NCBI RefSeq assembly: GCF_033659955.1
Contig: NZ_JARUJP010000006.1
Coordinates: forward strand, 124,001-188,000
Length of the DNA: 64,000 nucleotides
Source: Clostridium_AM tanneri
GTDB lineage: Bacteria; Bacillota; Clostridia; Clostridiales; Clostridiaceae
Direction of reading: 5' to 3'
The position numbers were made by a program, and so were the translations under genes. A model generated the notes under the pieces. It saw nothing but the letters and a program-made list of their open reading frames with translations, had not been told where the DNA came from and ran no database searches. Of the stretch, positions 8,611 to 16,442 are shown piece after piece. The first letter of the stretch is position 1, and each line of letters starts with the position of its first letter.

Positions 8611-9960
8611 TTATAGTACTCTCATGAGAGCTTTTGCCTTATCTATAGTTTCTTCATATTCAGCTTCCTTTATTGACTCCCATGTAATTCCTCCACCTAC
8701 TCCAAAATAAGCTTTTCCATCCTTCATCAAAATAGTTCTTATAACTATATTTAAATCTGCATTTCCGTCAAAACCTAAGTAACCTATAGCTCCTGTATAT
8801 ATATTTCTTCTTGTTTCTTCTAATTCCTCAATAATCTCCATTGACCTAATCTTTGGTGCACCAGTTATGGAACCTCCGGGAAAACATGCTTTTATGCAAT
8901 CTAAAGCAGTATACTTATCTTTAAGCTCTCCCACTACCGTTGATACTAAGTGAAAGACTGTACTATACTGCTCCAATTTAAACAGTTCTGTAACCTTTAC
9001 AGAATTAGGTTTACATACTTTACTTAAATCATTTCTCTCTAAATCCACAATCATTAAGAGTTCTGCCTTATCCTTTTCACTATTCATTAGTTCAACTTTA
9101 TTTTTTAAATCCTCCTCATTATTTTTGCCTCTAGGTCTTGTTCCCTTTATTGGTCTTGTTTCAACCATATTATTTCTGACCTCTAAAAATCTTTCCGGTG
9201 ATGAAGATACTATGCTAAAATCTTCAACATTTATAAAAGCAGCAAAAGGAGCAGGATTTATGTGTCTTAAATCTCTATAAACTTCATATGGAGATCTTCT
9301 AGTTTCACAGGAAAATCTTTGAGTTAAATTTGTTATATAAATATCTCCGTTTCTTATATATTGTCTAACCTTCTCTACAGTATCTATATATTCATCTTCC
9401 TCAAAATTAGAATAAAACTTAGTAGTCCTTTCCTGTAAGTCTACATACTTAACCCTTTTTCCTGCCAAAATTCTACCTTTTATATCATTTATACTTTCAT
9501 TTTTTTCTTTTAGTATCCCTACTGCAGTGATATAGGTTTTCTTTTGTAAATTATCTACTATAACGACGTTATCATAGAAATAAAAATAACAGTCCGGTAT
9601 TTTTATTTCCTCTTTTGACATACTAGGAATCCTTTCAATGCTCCTTCCTAAATCATAAGAAAAGTAACCCATAGCTCCAGCTATATAAGGAAGTCCTGTA
9701 TCATTATCTACCTTATACTTGCTAATTAGCTTTTTAAGCTCCTCAAAAGGTTCTCCTTCAATTCTTTCATTATCTATAGTACAAATCTTATTCTTATATT
9801 TAAATATAGAAAAAGGATTTAATCCTATAAAGGAATATCTCCCCAATCCTTCATAATCCATTCCACTATCTAAAAGAGTAACTGTTTTATCCTCTTTAAA
9901 TAAAGAGTAAATATCAAAGCCATCTAATTCAGTTTTTATTTCTTCAATTAAAGCCTTCAT
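8611..9960 (-). CDS. pabB: Aminodeoxychorismate synthase component I
   Basis: The enzyme aminates chorismate to 4-amino-4-deoxychorismate using ammonia from PabA. The 449-aa protein has the anthranilate synthase I/PabB architecture: an N-terminal subdomain (SLFKEDKTVTLLDSGMDY), IYITNLTQRFSC, SPERFLEVRNN, ETRPIKGTRPRG, MIVDLERNDL, and the C-terminal chorismate-binding segment PGGSITGAPK with GAIGYLG. PIKGT, carrying the Lys used in PabB-type amine transfer, supports PabB over TrpE. The position 36 nt after pabA and upstream of pabC and folP agrees. Confidence 0.93.
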   Translation of the reverse strand: MKALIEEIKTELDGFDIYSLFKEDKTVTLLDSGMDYEGLGRYSFIGLNPFSIFKYKNKICTIDNERIEGEPFEELKKLISKYKVDNDTGLPYIAGAMGYFSYDLGRSIERIPSMSKEEIKIPDCYFYFYDNVVIVDNLQKKTYITAVGILKEKNESINDIKGRILAGKRVKYVDLQERTTKFYSNFEEDEYIDTVEKVRQYIRNGDIYITNLTQRFSCETRRSPYEVYRDLRHINPAPFAAFINVEDFSIVSSSPERFLEVRNNMVETRPIKGTRPRGKNNEEDLKNKVELMNSEKDKAELLMIVDLERNDLSKVCKPNSVKVTELFKLEQYSTVFHLVSTVVGELKDKYTALDCIKACFPGGSITGAPKIRSMEIIEELEETRRNIYTGAIGYLGFDGNADLNIVIRTILMKDGKAYFGVGGGITWESIKEAEYEETIDKAKALMRVL

Positions 9961-9996
9961 GCATTTCCTCCCAATTTTTTCACTCTTTTGTAATAT

Positions 9997-10593
9997 TTAT
10001 AATTCCACTTTCATACTATTGAATTCCTTAGCCTCTTCTAAAAAGTTCCTCAACATTTCATGACCAAATTCGGTGAGTTCTGCTTCTGGGTGAAATTGTA
10101 CTCCTTCAACTAAGTACCTATTATGTCTAAATGCCATTATAACTCCATCGGAAGTTTCTCCGGTTACTACAAGACAACTTGGAAGAGTTTTCTTATCTAC
10201 TATTAAGGAGTGATATCTAGTTACCTTTACAGGATTTTTTAGTCCATTAAATACTCCTTTATTGCTATGGTAAACATCGAAAATTTTTCCATGTACAGGT
10301 TCCTTTCCCTTGACTATTTTTGCTCCAAAGGCATAACCTATGCTTTGATGTCCAAGACATATTCCTAGTATAGGAATTTTACCGCTAAACTCCTTAATCA
10401 CATCTACGCAAATTCCTGATTGTTCTGGCGACTTAGGTCCTGGTGAAATTATAATTCCCTCTGGATTCATTCTCCCTATATCTTCTAGGGTTACTTCATC
10501 ATTTCTCACTATCTTAACATCTTCTTTTAGTTCTTCTAAGTATCTCACAAGGTTGTACACAAAAGAATCATAATTGTCAATCATAAGAAACAT
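9997..10593 (-). CDS. pabA: Aminodeoxychorismate synthase glutamine amidotransferase subunit
   Basis: This class I glutamine amidotransferase hydrolyses glutamine and feeds ammonia to PabB. The catalytic triad is visible: Cys79 in GICLGHQ, and the His/Glu pair in QFHPEAE near residue 170. The N-terminal MIDNYDSFVYNL and the SPGPKSP loop are typical of PabA/TrpG. It is 198 residues, full length. In many Firmicutes this subunit also serves tryptophan synthesis; no trp genes are adjacent here. It is the first gene of the pab/folP operon. Confidence 0.94.
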   Translation of the reverse strand: MFLMIDNYDSFVYNLVRYLEELKEDVKIVRNDEVTLEDIGRMNPEGIIISPGPKSPEQSGICVDVIKEFSGKIPILGICLGHQSIGYAFGAKIVKGKEPVHGKIFDVYHSNKGVFNGLKNPVKVTRYHSLIVDKKTLPSCLVVTGETSDGVIMAFRHNRYLVEGVQFHPEAELTEFGHEMLRNFLEEAKEFNSMKVEL

Positions 10594-10924
10594 TAACTTT
10601 CACTCCTTACCCCTACCTTTGTAATTACATATGTTTATAAAATTTTACTAAAACTTATAGCAATAAAAATTATACAATTAAAATAACCACTAGTAAAATC
10701 GTTTCCAAAATATTGTTTAAATACATTATATCATCTTATCTGTATTATTGTTATAAATTTTCTAACAATTATAACAATATATATGTGAATTTTTAGTTTT
10801 ATCTAGATAATTTTATAAAACCAAATTATTTGCAATGATATAAATTAAATAATTTGAAATTATTTAATAAAAAAAAGAGAATAACTAATAGCTATTCCCT
10901 CCTAATTTGACCTGTTCCCTATTC
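10594..10924. other. Intergenic stretch between pabA and the arsM-like gene
   Basis: It is very AT-rich and no gene was found. On the minus strand a TATAAT at 10669-10674, with a weak TTTACT 17 bp upstream, is a candidate pabA promoter. The terminator of the arsM-like gene lies at 10871-10899. Confidence 0.4.
10871..10899 (-). terminator. Terminator of the arsM-like gene
   Basis: The minus-strand hairpin pairs GGGAATA with TATTCTC (with one wobble) and ends in TTTTTT. It lies 26 nt after the TAA at 10925-10927, not after the internal TGA at 11099. That position supports the longer reading frame. Confidence 0.55.
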
Positions 10925-11716
10925 TTAAATCTTTGATGCCTTAATAGATGCAGACATGATATATTCTCCAACTTTAAGATTATGTCCCCACTTTTCCGCA
11001 TATTCCTTTGATACTTCACTAGTTTCTATACTTATATCACTGAATCCTGCCTTTTCCAAGAACGCCTTTAACTCTTCAACTGAAGATGCACCGGTAACTC
11101 AGCCGCAGTAAAGCTTTTCATCCTGCTTCATTTCTTCTGTAAGTTCTTTCATAAGTACTATATCAGAAATAGCAATTCTTCCTCTTTTCTTTAATACACG
11201 ATAGGCTTCATTATACACTCTTTGTTTATTAGGAGATAAATTTATGACACAATTAGATATAATTACATCTGCTGTATTATCTGCTACAGGAAGATTTTCA
11301 ATTTCTCCCAATCTAAAGTCTACATTTTTGTATCTATTTTTTCTAGCTAAAATTCTTGCCTTAGTTATCATTTCTGGAGTCATATCTACACCAATTATGT
11401 ACCCATTAATTCCAACCTTTTTTGAGGCTAAAAAGCAATCAAAGCCGCCTCCACTTCCTAGATCTATAACTGTTTCCCCTTCTTTTATATCAGCTAGTAA
11501 CTGAGGATTTCCACAGCCAAGCCCCATATTTGCACCTTCTGGAGCCATCTCTATTTCCTCGTTAGAATATCCTATCTTGCGAGATATTTCCACTGAAGAA
11601 TTCTTTAAAGAAAGACTATCGCCACAGCATCCAGATTTTTTTACATTAGCTACAGCTATCTTTTTATAGCTGTCACGAACTACATTTCTAATGTCTATTT
11701 TTTTCAAGTCACTCAT
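10925..11716 (-). CDS. arsM: Arsenite S-adenosylmethyltransferase, probable selenoprotein (UGA at codon 206)
   Basis: The enzyme methylates As(III) using S-adenosylmethionine. The first 205 codons show the ArsM pattern: Cys30-Cys31, Cys68 in LGCGNP, SAM motif VIDLGSGGGFD, GVDMTPEM, and Cys156 in SNCVINLS. A TGA at 11099-11101 then interrupts the frame. Without it the frame continues 57 codons to TAA at 10925-10927, giving VTGASSVEELKAF, AGFSDISIE and a final VGEYIMSASIKA, which is ordinary ArsM C-terminus. The family reads G-C-(I/V/L)-(A/S/T)-G-A here, so UGA stands exactly at the conserved arsenic-binding Cys (human AS3MT Cys206, algal ArsM Cys224). A SECIS-like hairpin follows. Selenocysteine insertion is therefore likely. 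The 263-aa length is normal for bacterial ArsM. A nonsense mutation or sequencing error would be the alternative, but the downstream frame shows no decay. Selenocysteine machinery genes are not in the window. Confidence 0.82.
11073..11101 (-). promoter_or_regulatory. UGA plus bacterial SECIS-like hairpin
   Basis: In the minus-strand mRNA, UGA (11101-11099) is followed by a stem UCUUC/GAAGA (11086-11082 with 11077-11073) closed by the loop AGUU. The loop G is the second loop base and lies 19 nt after UGA. The published bacterial SECIS pattern needs a G in the first two loop positions, a stem of at least 4 bp and a distance of 16-37 nt. All three are met. Confidence 0.7.
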
Positions 11717-11859
11717 TCTATACTCCTCCTTAGCTTTTCTATAATTATATTATAACCTAATTAAAGTTTTCTGCCATTACTAACTTACTGTCATAACTTG
11801 GAGCAAACTTAGCTTTATATTGCTTATCTTTAAAATATAGCTTTTAAAATATCATCCAT

Positions 11860-11894
11860 ATAAAAATAAGCTATGTGCCTTTAACACATAGCTT
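11860..11894 (-). terminator. Terminator of the AhpD-like gene
   Basis: AAGCTATGTG pairs with CACATAGCTT over a 7-nt loop. On the minus strand it is followed by ATTTTTA. Confidence 0.8.
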
Positions 11895-11910
11895 TGCTTT
11901 GCATACTTGT

Positions 11911-12264
11911 CTATTTAAAATCCTTTTCAAACTCATCTATTGAATCCTTTAATAAAGTTACGCTGTACGCCATAGATGGACCTCCACCGAAACCTACAGC
12001 TACCATAGCTGCTTCCATTATTTCTTCTCTTGTTGCACCAGCTTTTAGAGCATTATAAGTATGAACAACTATACAGTATTCACATCTATTATATGCAGCA
12101 ATTCCTATACTTATAAGCTCTTTTGTCTTCACATCAACTACACCTGATGCTCCAGTAACTCCTGCAAGATTCATAAAAGCACTTACTTGTTCTCCATTAG
12201 TTTTTGCTACTTCATTCATACCTGACATAAAATCATTAAGTATTTCTCTTGGGTTCTTTGCCAT
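11911..12264 (-). CDS. AhpD-like carboxymuconolactone decarboxylase-family protein
   Basis: This small all-helical protein of the AhpD/CMD superfamily has 117 aa from ATG 12264, which follows AAGGAGGAATTTACT. A longer frame to 12330 runs through the ribosome binding site and is rejected. The redox motif CEYC-IVVH is the AhpD-type CxxC plus His, found in enzymes that handle peroxides or act as disulfide reductases. GVVDVKTKELISIGIAA and ATREEIMEAAMVA are family landmarks. It lies just upstream of the arsM-like gene on the same strand, but its own terminator separates them. AhpD-like proteins occur beside arsenic-methylation genes in other bacteria; a link here is inference. Confidence 0.85.
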   Translation of the reverse strand: MAKNPREILNDFMSGMNEVAKTNGEQVSAFMNLAGVTGASGVVDVKTKELISIGIAAYNRCEYCIVVHTYNALKAGATREEIMEAAMVAVGFGGGPSMAYSVTLLKDSIDEFEKDFK

Positions 12265-12481
12265 AGTAAATTCCTCCTTAATTCCCGCGATAGTAATTCC
12301 AAGTATAACAACTGCTTCTATATATTTCAATATTTATAAGAAAAGGTTATGAACATACTGGTTATTATAACAAAATATTATCTTTTCCTTTCATTATGTC
12401 AATTAAGTAGGGATATATTTACAAATTTCAAGTTATGCTATATGATTATAGTATAAATGTTGTCGAAAGGGGTTAACAAAC

Positions 12482-12901
12482 ATGGAAAACTGTTTAATTG
12501 CGGCAGAAACCTATTATAAAGATTTAGATGAGTATAAAAGCGATGTTGATACTGTTATACAATACATGATTTCTAAAAAGGAAAGATTAGTCTTTGCTGT
12601 GGTTGCAGAAAAATCTGGTGTAACACGGTTTGTAGTAAGAAAATATCCTGAGTTAAGGAATTATATACTAACAAGAATGGTATATTATAAAGAACTACAG
12701 GTAATAAATCAAAAAATAGATAGAGCAACTAACAATTTAATAAAATCAAATAAAAGATTAACCTTTATGTCTATAGTTAAAAAGTGTAGATATAATTTAG
12801 AGATTATATACGAAAATCCATATATTAAAGATAGAATTCGAGAAATCTTGGTTCAAAACAGTGGTAGATATACACCCTCTAACTCCAGGATGGAATTATA
12901 A
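12482..12901 (+). CDS. Hypothetical protein with two tandem helical repeats, 139 aa
   Basis: No family was assigned with confidence. Two similar segments are visible. Residues 33-62 (KERLVFAVVAEKSG, then VVRKYPELRNYI) and 91-119 (KRLTFMSIVKKCRYN, then IYENPYIKDRI) share spacing and the pattern RL-F-V-K, (I/V)-(R/E)-(K/N)-P-(E/Y)-(L/I). They resemble the N-terminal DNA-binding repeat seen in TnpC/DUF6262-like proteins (VVRKYPELR). A helix-turn-helix role is plausible. ATG 12482 follows AAAGGGG and a TATAGTATAAAT-like promoter. It is monocistronic with a strong terminator. Confidence 0.7.
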   Translation: MENCLIAAETYYKDLDEYKSDVDTVIQYMISKKERLVFAVVAEKSGVTRFVVRKYPELRNYILTRMVYYKELQVINQKIDRATNNLIKSNKRLTFMSIVKKCRYNLEIIYENPYIKDRIREILVQNSGRYTPSNSRMEL

Positions 12902-12931
12902 TTATTAGTAAAAAACCTAGCCTGAAATAGT

Positions 12932-12971
12932 AAAAGATCAAAGCCATAAAAAACTTATAACTTTGATCTTT
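12932..12971 (+). terminator. Terminator of the repeat-protein gene
   Basis: AAAGATCAAAG at 12933-12943 pairs with CTTTGATCTTT at 12961-12971. Confidence 0.7.
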
Positions 12972-13070
12972 ATCAAACCTATATAACTGCATTTGTATAA
13001 TGCTACTTCTGCTTCTTTAGCATAACTTGAAATCTTCGCCCTTAATAGATTTAAACCTAAAATGATGAAA

Positions 13071-13111
13071 AAATAAACTATAAGTAGTCTTCTACCTATA
13101 GTCTATTTTTA
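13071..13111 (-). terminator. Terminator of the ABC importer/hydG operon
   Basis: The minus-strand stem ACTATAGGTAG pairs with CTACTTATAGT and is followed by TTTATTTTTT, just after the stop at 13121. Confidence 0.75.
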
Positions 13112-13120
13112 TTAAAACAC

Positions 13121-14116
13121 TTATTTTGAAATATCCTTTATTAGACTTTTAATATCTACATTTTTAGTAAGCATTCCATTTTCCTTTAAAAATTGCTGAG
13201 TTTTTTCTAATTCTTCAATATCCTTAGCTGTAATACTAGGGTTAAAATCATACCAGCTATACATATCTATAACCTTATCTACGGAAAGACCTGTTTCTTC
13301 AGATGCTAACTTATAGGTTTCCTGTTGATTACTTTTCATAAATTCCAAACTCTTATTATGGACACTCATATATGTTTTTGCTATTTCAGGATGTTTTTCT
13401 AATAATTCTCCTCTGGCTGCTATTACAATAGTTGCATCTAGTATACCCTCTCCTGTAGTTATAACTCGTGCACCCTTTTCTATAGCTTGAGGTACTGCTG
13501 GTCCTGCTACTAGCGCTGCATCTGCACTACCTGACATCATAGCAGAAACTCCTTGGGGTATTCCCATATTTATAAACTGCACATCTTCCACCTTAAGGCT
13601 TTCCTTATTAAGTGCTCCTAGCAGCAGCTGATGAAGTATTGTACCCTTTGGCCCAACAACCTTCTTACCTTTTAAATCTGATAATGTTTTTATTGAAGGA
13701 TCCTTAACCATTATAGTAAATGCCTTTGGCGCTCTGCTATACATACCTATAATTTTAATATTTACCCCATTAGCAGCAGCTAAGATAACAGAAGTCGCCC
13801 CTATTGCATTACAAAAATCTAATGAACCAGCTGCAACAGCCTCTGTCATCTTAGAGCCTTCTGTAATTTCATGATAAGTAACCTTAATATCCTTCCTAGA
13901 AAATTCTTCTTCAAACATATTTTTCTTTTTTTCAATAATAGAAGGTACATTTAATGGTGCCTTTACATAAGAAATATTTACATTGCTCACTTTATCTGAG
14001 GTCTCTTTATTATTTGATGTACTAGCTGTACCTTGGGACTTATTACAACCTGTAAAAGTTGTAGTAGTTATCAAAATACAACTAAAAATTATTCCTAACT
14101 TTTTTAAAATCTTCAC
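13121..14116 (-). CDS. Solute-binding lipoprotein of a NitT/TauT-type ABC importer
   Basis: This is an extracytoplasmic binding protein of the SsuA/TauA/NMT1-like family. A lipoprotein signal peptide ends in the lipobox TTFTGC, anchoring the protein to the membrane outer face. The periplasmic-binding fold shows ITEGSKMTEAVAAGSLDF, LSDLKGKKVVGPKGT, VSAMMSGSADAALVAGP and FMKSNQQET. Family ligands include alkanesulfonates, taurine, nitrate and thiamine precursors; the ligand here is not evident. Unusually, the gene lies 15 nt downstream of hydG rather than beside the permease, at the end of the operon. It is 331 aa, full length. Confidence 0.88.
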   Translation of the reverse strand: MKILKKLGIIFSCILITTTTFTGCNKSQGTASTSNNKETSDKVSNVNISYVKAPLNVPSIIEKKKNMFEEEFSRKDIKVTYHEITEGSKMTEAVAAGSLDFCNAIGATSVILAAANGVNIKIIGMYSRAPKAFTIMVKDPSIKTLSDLKGKKVVGPKGTILHQLLLGALNKESLKVEDVQFINMGIPQGVSAMMSGSADAALVAGPAVPQAIEKGARVITTGEGILDATIVIAARGELLEKHPEIAKTYMSVHNKSLEFMKSNQQETYKLASEETGLSVDKVIDMYSWYDFNPSITAKDIEELEKTQQFLKENGMLTKNVDIKSLIKDISK

Positions 14117-14131
14117 TGTTGCTCTTCCCTT

Positions 14132-15550
14132 CTAAAATCTTAAATCTCGTTCTCCCTTTTCTATCCTTGCAAGCTTTTCTATAGTTTCTTTTCTAACTCT
14201 TTCATCTGGAATATCCATTAAATTCTTCTCTATAGTTTCTGCTCCAACAGCAAGTAATTCTTCATCTGCGTAGTCTATTAAATATTCTTTAAAGGTCAAT
14301 AATGCATTAGGCAAACAGAAATTGTGAATAGTGCCGCTCTTTGCAAACTCCATAAATCTGTCACCAGTTCTTCCTGCTCTATAACAAGCTGTACAGTAGC
14401 TTGGAACATAACCAGATTTGCAAAGATTTTTAAGAATTTCAGCCGGCGTACGGTGGTCCGCTACTTCAAATTGAGGTTTTTCATCTGAATGTTTTAGCGC
14501 GTTGCTTTCTGCATAACTTCCTACTCCCACGCAGGAGCCAGCACTTATCTGTGATATACCTACAGATATAACCTTGTCTCTAAAATTTGCTTCCTCTCTA
14601 GTTGAAAGAATCATTCCAGTATAAGGGACTGCTAATCTTAAAACTGCTACTATTTTTATAAACTGCTCATCAGTGATTAGGTGAGGAAATTCTTTAAAAT
14701 CTACTCCATCTGCAGCTCTTAATCTTGGCATAGATATAGTATGAGGGCCAACTCCTGTTGCTTTTTCCAAGTGTTCGGCATGCATAAGCATTGCTACTGT
14801 ATCATACTGATGATCGTATAGACCGTATAGCACGCCAATTCCTACATCATCAATTCCGGCAGCCCTTGCTCTGTGCATAGCAGTAGTATGCCAATTGTAG
14901 TTATGTTTTGGTCCTACTGGGTGTAACTTTTCATAAGTTTCTTTATTATAGGTTTCTTGGAAAAGCGTATATGTTCCTATTTCTGCATCTTTTAACCTCT
15001 TATAGTCCTCTACAGTAGTAGCTGCAATATTAATATTTATACGTCTTATACTGCCATTTTTAAATTTCATAGAGTAAATAGTTTTAATACAATCGATTAT
15101 ATAATCTAGAGAACAGTTAACAGGATCTTCCCCTGCCTCTAACACTATTCTCTTATGTCCTAATGCCTCTATATACTCTACCTCTTGCTTTATCTCATCC
15201 ATAGTCAATTTTCTTCTTGGGAAATCCTTATTAGTGCACTTATATCCACAATATTTACAGCCATTAACACAATAGTCGCTTACATAAAGTGGTGCAAATA
15301 AAACTATTCTATTTCCATAGATAGTCTCCTTTACCTTTCTCGCAGCTCTAAACATTTCCTCTAATATTTCTTTATCTTCAATATTTAGTAATACTGCTGC
15401 TTCTCTATGTGTAAGACCTTTACATGCCTTCGCCTTTTCTATAAGTCCTACTACATATTCTTTATCCTTGACTTTTTCTTTTCCTTCTTCTATAGATTCT
15501 CTTATTTCAGAATCTATAATGAACTCTTCTGCTAAAAATTCTTTCATCAT
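14132..15550 (-). CDS. hydG: [FeFe]-hydrogenase maturase HydG (radical SAM tyrosine lyase)
   Basis: HydG cleaves tyrosine to p-cresol, CO and cyanide and builds the Fe(CO)2(CN) synthon of the hydrogenase H-cluster. Both cluster motifs are present: the radical SAM CVNGCKYC (CX3CX2C), and the C-terminal CTAC followed by Cys after exactly 22 residues (CX2CX22C). The second motif distinguishes HydG from the related ThiH. ATG 15550 follows GGGGGG; a TTG at 15562 overlaps that site and is rejected, and ATG 15547 is also possible. Length is 472 aa, typical. HydE and HydF are absent. The gene is embedded between the ATPase and binding-protein genes of an ABC importer, an unusual setting. Confidence 0.95.
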   Translation of the reverse strand: MMKEFLAEEFIIDSEIRESIEEGKEKVKDKEYVVGLIEKAKACKGLTHREAAVLLNIEDKEILEEMFRAARKVKETIYGNRIVLFAPLYVSDYCVNGCKYCGYKCTNKDFPRRKLTMDEIKQEVEYIEALGHKRIVLEAGEDPVNCSLDYIIDCIKTIYSMKFKNGSIRRININIAATTVEDYKRLKDAEIGTYTLFQETYNKETYEKLHPVGPKHNYNWHTTAMHRARAAGIDDVGIGVLYGLYDHQYDTVAMLMHAEHLEKATGVGPHTISMPRLRAADGVDFKEFPHLITDEQFIKIVAVLRLAVPYTGMILSTREEANFRDKVISVGISQISAGSCVGVGSYAESNALKHSDEKPQFEVADHRTPAEILKNLCKSGYVPSYCTACYRAGRTGDRFMEFAKSGTIHNFCLPNALLTFKEYLIDYADEELLAVGAETIEKNLMDIPDERVRKETIEKLARIEKGERDLRF

Positions 15551-15701
15551 TTTACCCCCCAATTTCTTCTAGCTTGGAATGGAGAATCAGAAACTTAAAA
15601 CTATAGAAAAACTGTAATCTTAATTCTTTATTCCCTATTCTCAATTTTATTTAAAATAAATTACTTAACAAACTGTATAATAACTTTCTACAAACCTGTG
15701 G

Positions 15702-16442
15702 CTATGTACTTAAAAGCTGATCCATTATTTGTTCCCTTAGTCTTATAAACTCCAAAGAAGCAGCATCTCTATAATAGCCCAAAGACACAGGAATTTCACT
15801 TAAGATACTCCCTTTGTCTAACACCACTACCTTCTGCCCCAAATAAATGGCTTCTTCTACATCATGTGTTACAAAAATTATAGTTTTATTATTTTCTCTG
15901 AATATATTTATAAATTCATTTTGTAGTTTTCTCCTATTAAAGGCATCTAAAGCTCCTAATGGTTCATCCATTAAAATTACTTCAGGATCATAACAAAGAG
16001 TTCTTCCCAAGGCTACCCTCTGTGCCATGCCTCCTGAAATTTGAGCTGGGTAAGCATCCTTGAAACTTTCCAATCCCAACATATCTAAGTATTTATGAAC
16101 TATATAATAAACTTCTTCTTTATCTCTATTTTTAGTAAGAGGAAAGGCCATGTTTTGTTCTACAGTTAGCCAAGGCATAAGTCTAGGTTCCTGAAAAACA
16201 ATACCTACTCTTTTAGCTCTATCTAGTTCCCTTATTGTTTGTCCAAAATTAATTTCCCCCTCTGTTTGCTGCTCTAATCCACATATTATTTTAAGGAGGG
16301 TTGTCTTTCCGCAGCCACTTTTACCAACTATTGATGTGAAACTTCCCTCTTTTATAGATAGATTTACATTGTTAAGGGCCTTTACTTCCCTTCCTTTTAT
16401 ATTAAAATTCTTGGATAGATTCCTTATTATCAGTGCCTCCAT
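15702..16442 (-). CDS. ABC importer ATPase, NitT/TauT (SsuB/TauB-like) family
   Basis: This is the cytoplasmic ATPase energising the importer. Walker A is GKSGCGKTT, the Q-loop is FQEPRLMPW, the signature is ISGGMAQR, Walker B is VILMDEPLGALD, and the switch His is in FVTHDVEEA. The Gln-to-Met variant ISGGM is typical of SsuB-like ATPases. ATG 16442 follows AGAGGTTGAG and overlaps the permease end by 41 nt, showing translational coupling. An upstream in-frame ATG at 16460 has a poorer site. Length is 246 aa. hydG starts 151 nt further on. Confidence 0.92.
   Translation of the reverse strand: MEALIIRNLSKNFNIKGREVKALNNVNLSIKEGSFTSIVGKSGCGKTTLLKIICGLEQQTEGEINFGQTIRELDRAKRVGIVFQEPRLMPWLTVEQNMAFPLTKNRDKEEVYYIVHKYLDMLGLESFKDAYPAQISGGMAQRVALGRTLCYDPEVILMDEPLGALDAFNRRKLQNEFINIFRENNKTIIFVTHDVEEAIYLGQKVVVLDKGSILSEIPVSLGYYRDAASLEFIRLREQIMDQLLST

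Noticed and set aside
11099..11716. A 205-aa arsenite methyltransferase ending at TGA 11099
   Set aside because: The same frame continues as conserved ArsM for 57 more codons and a SECIS-like hairpin follows, so the short form is judged an annotation artefact.
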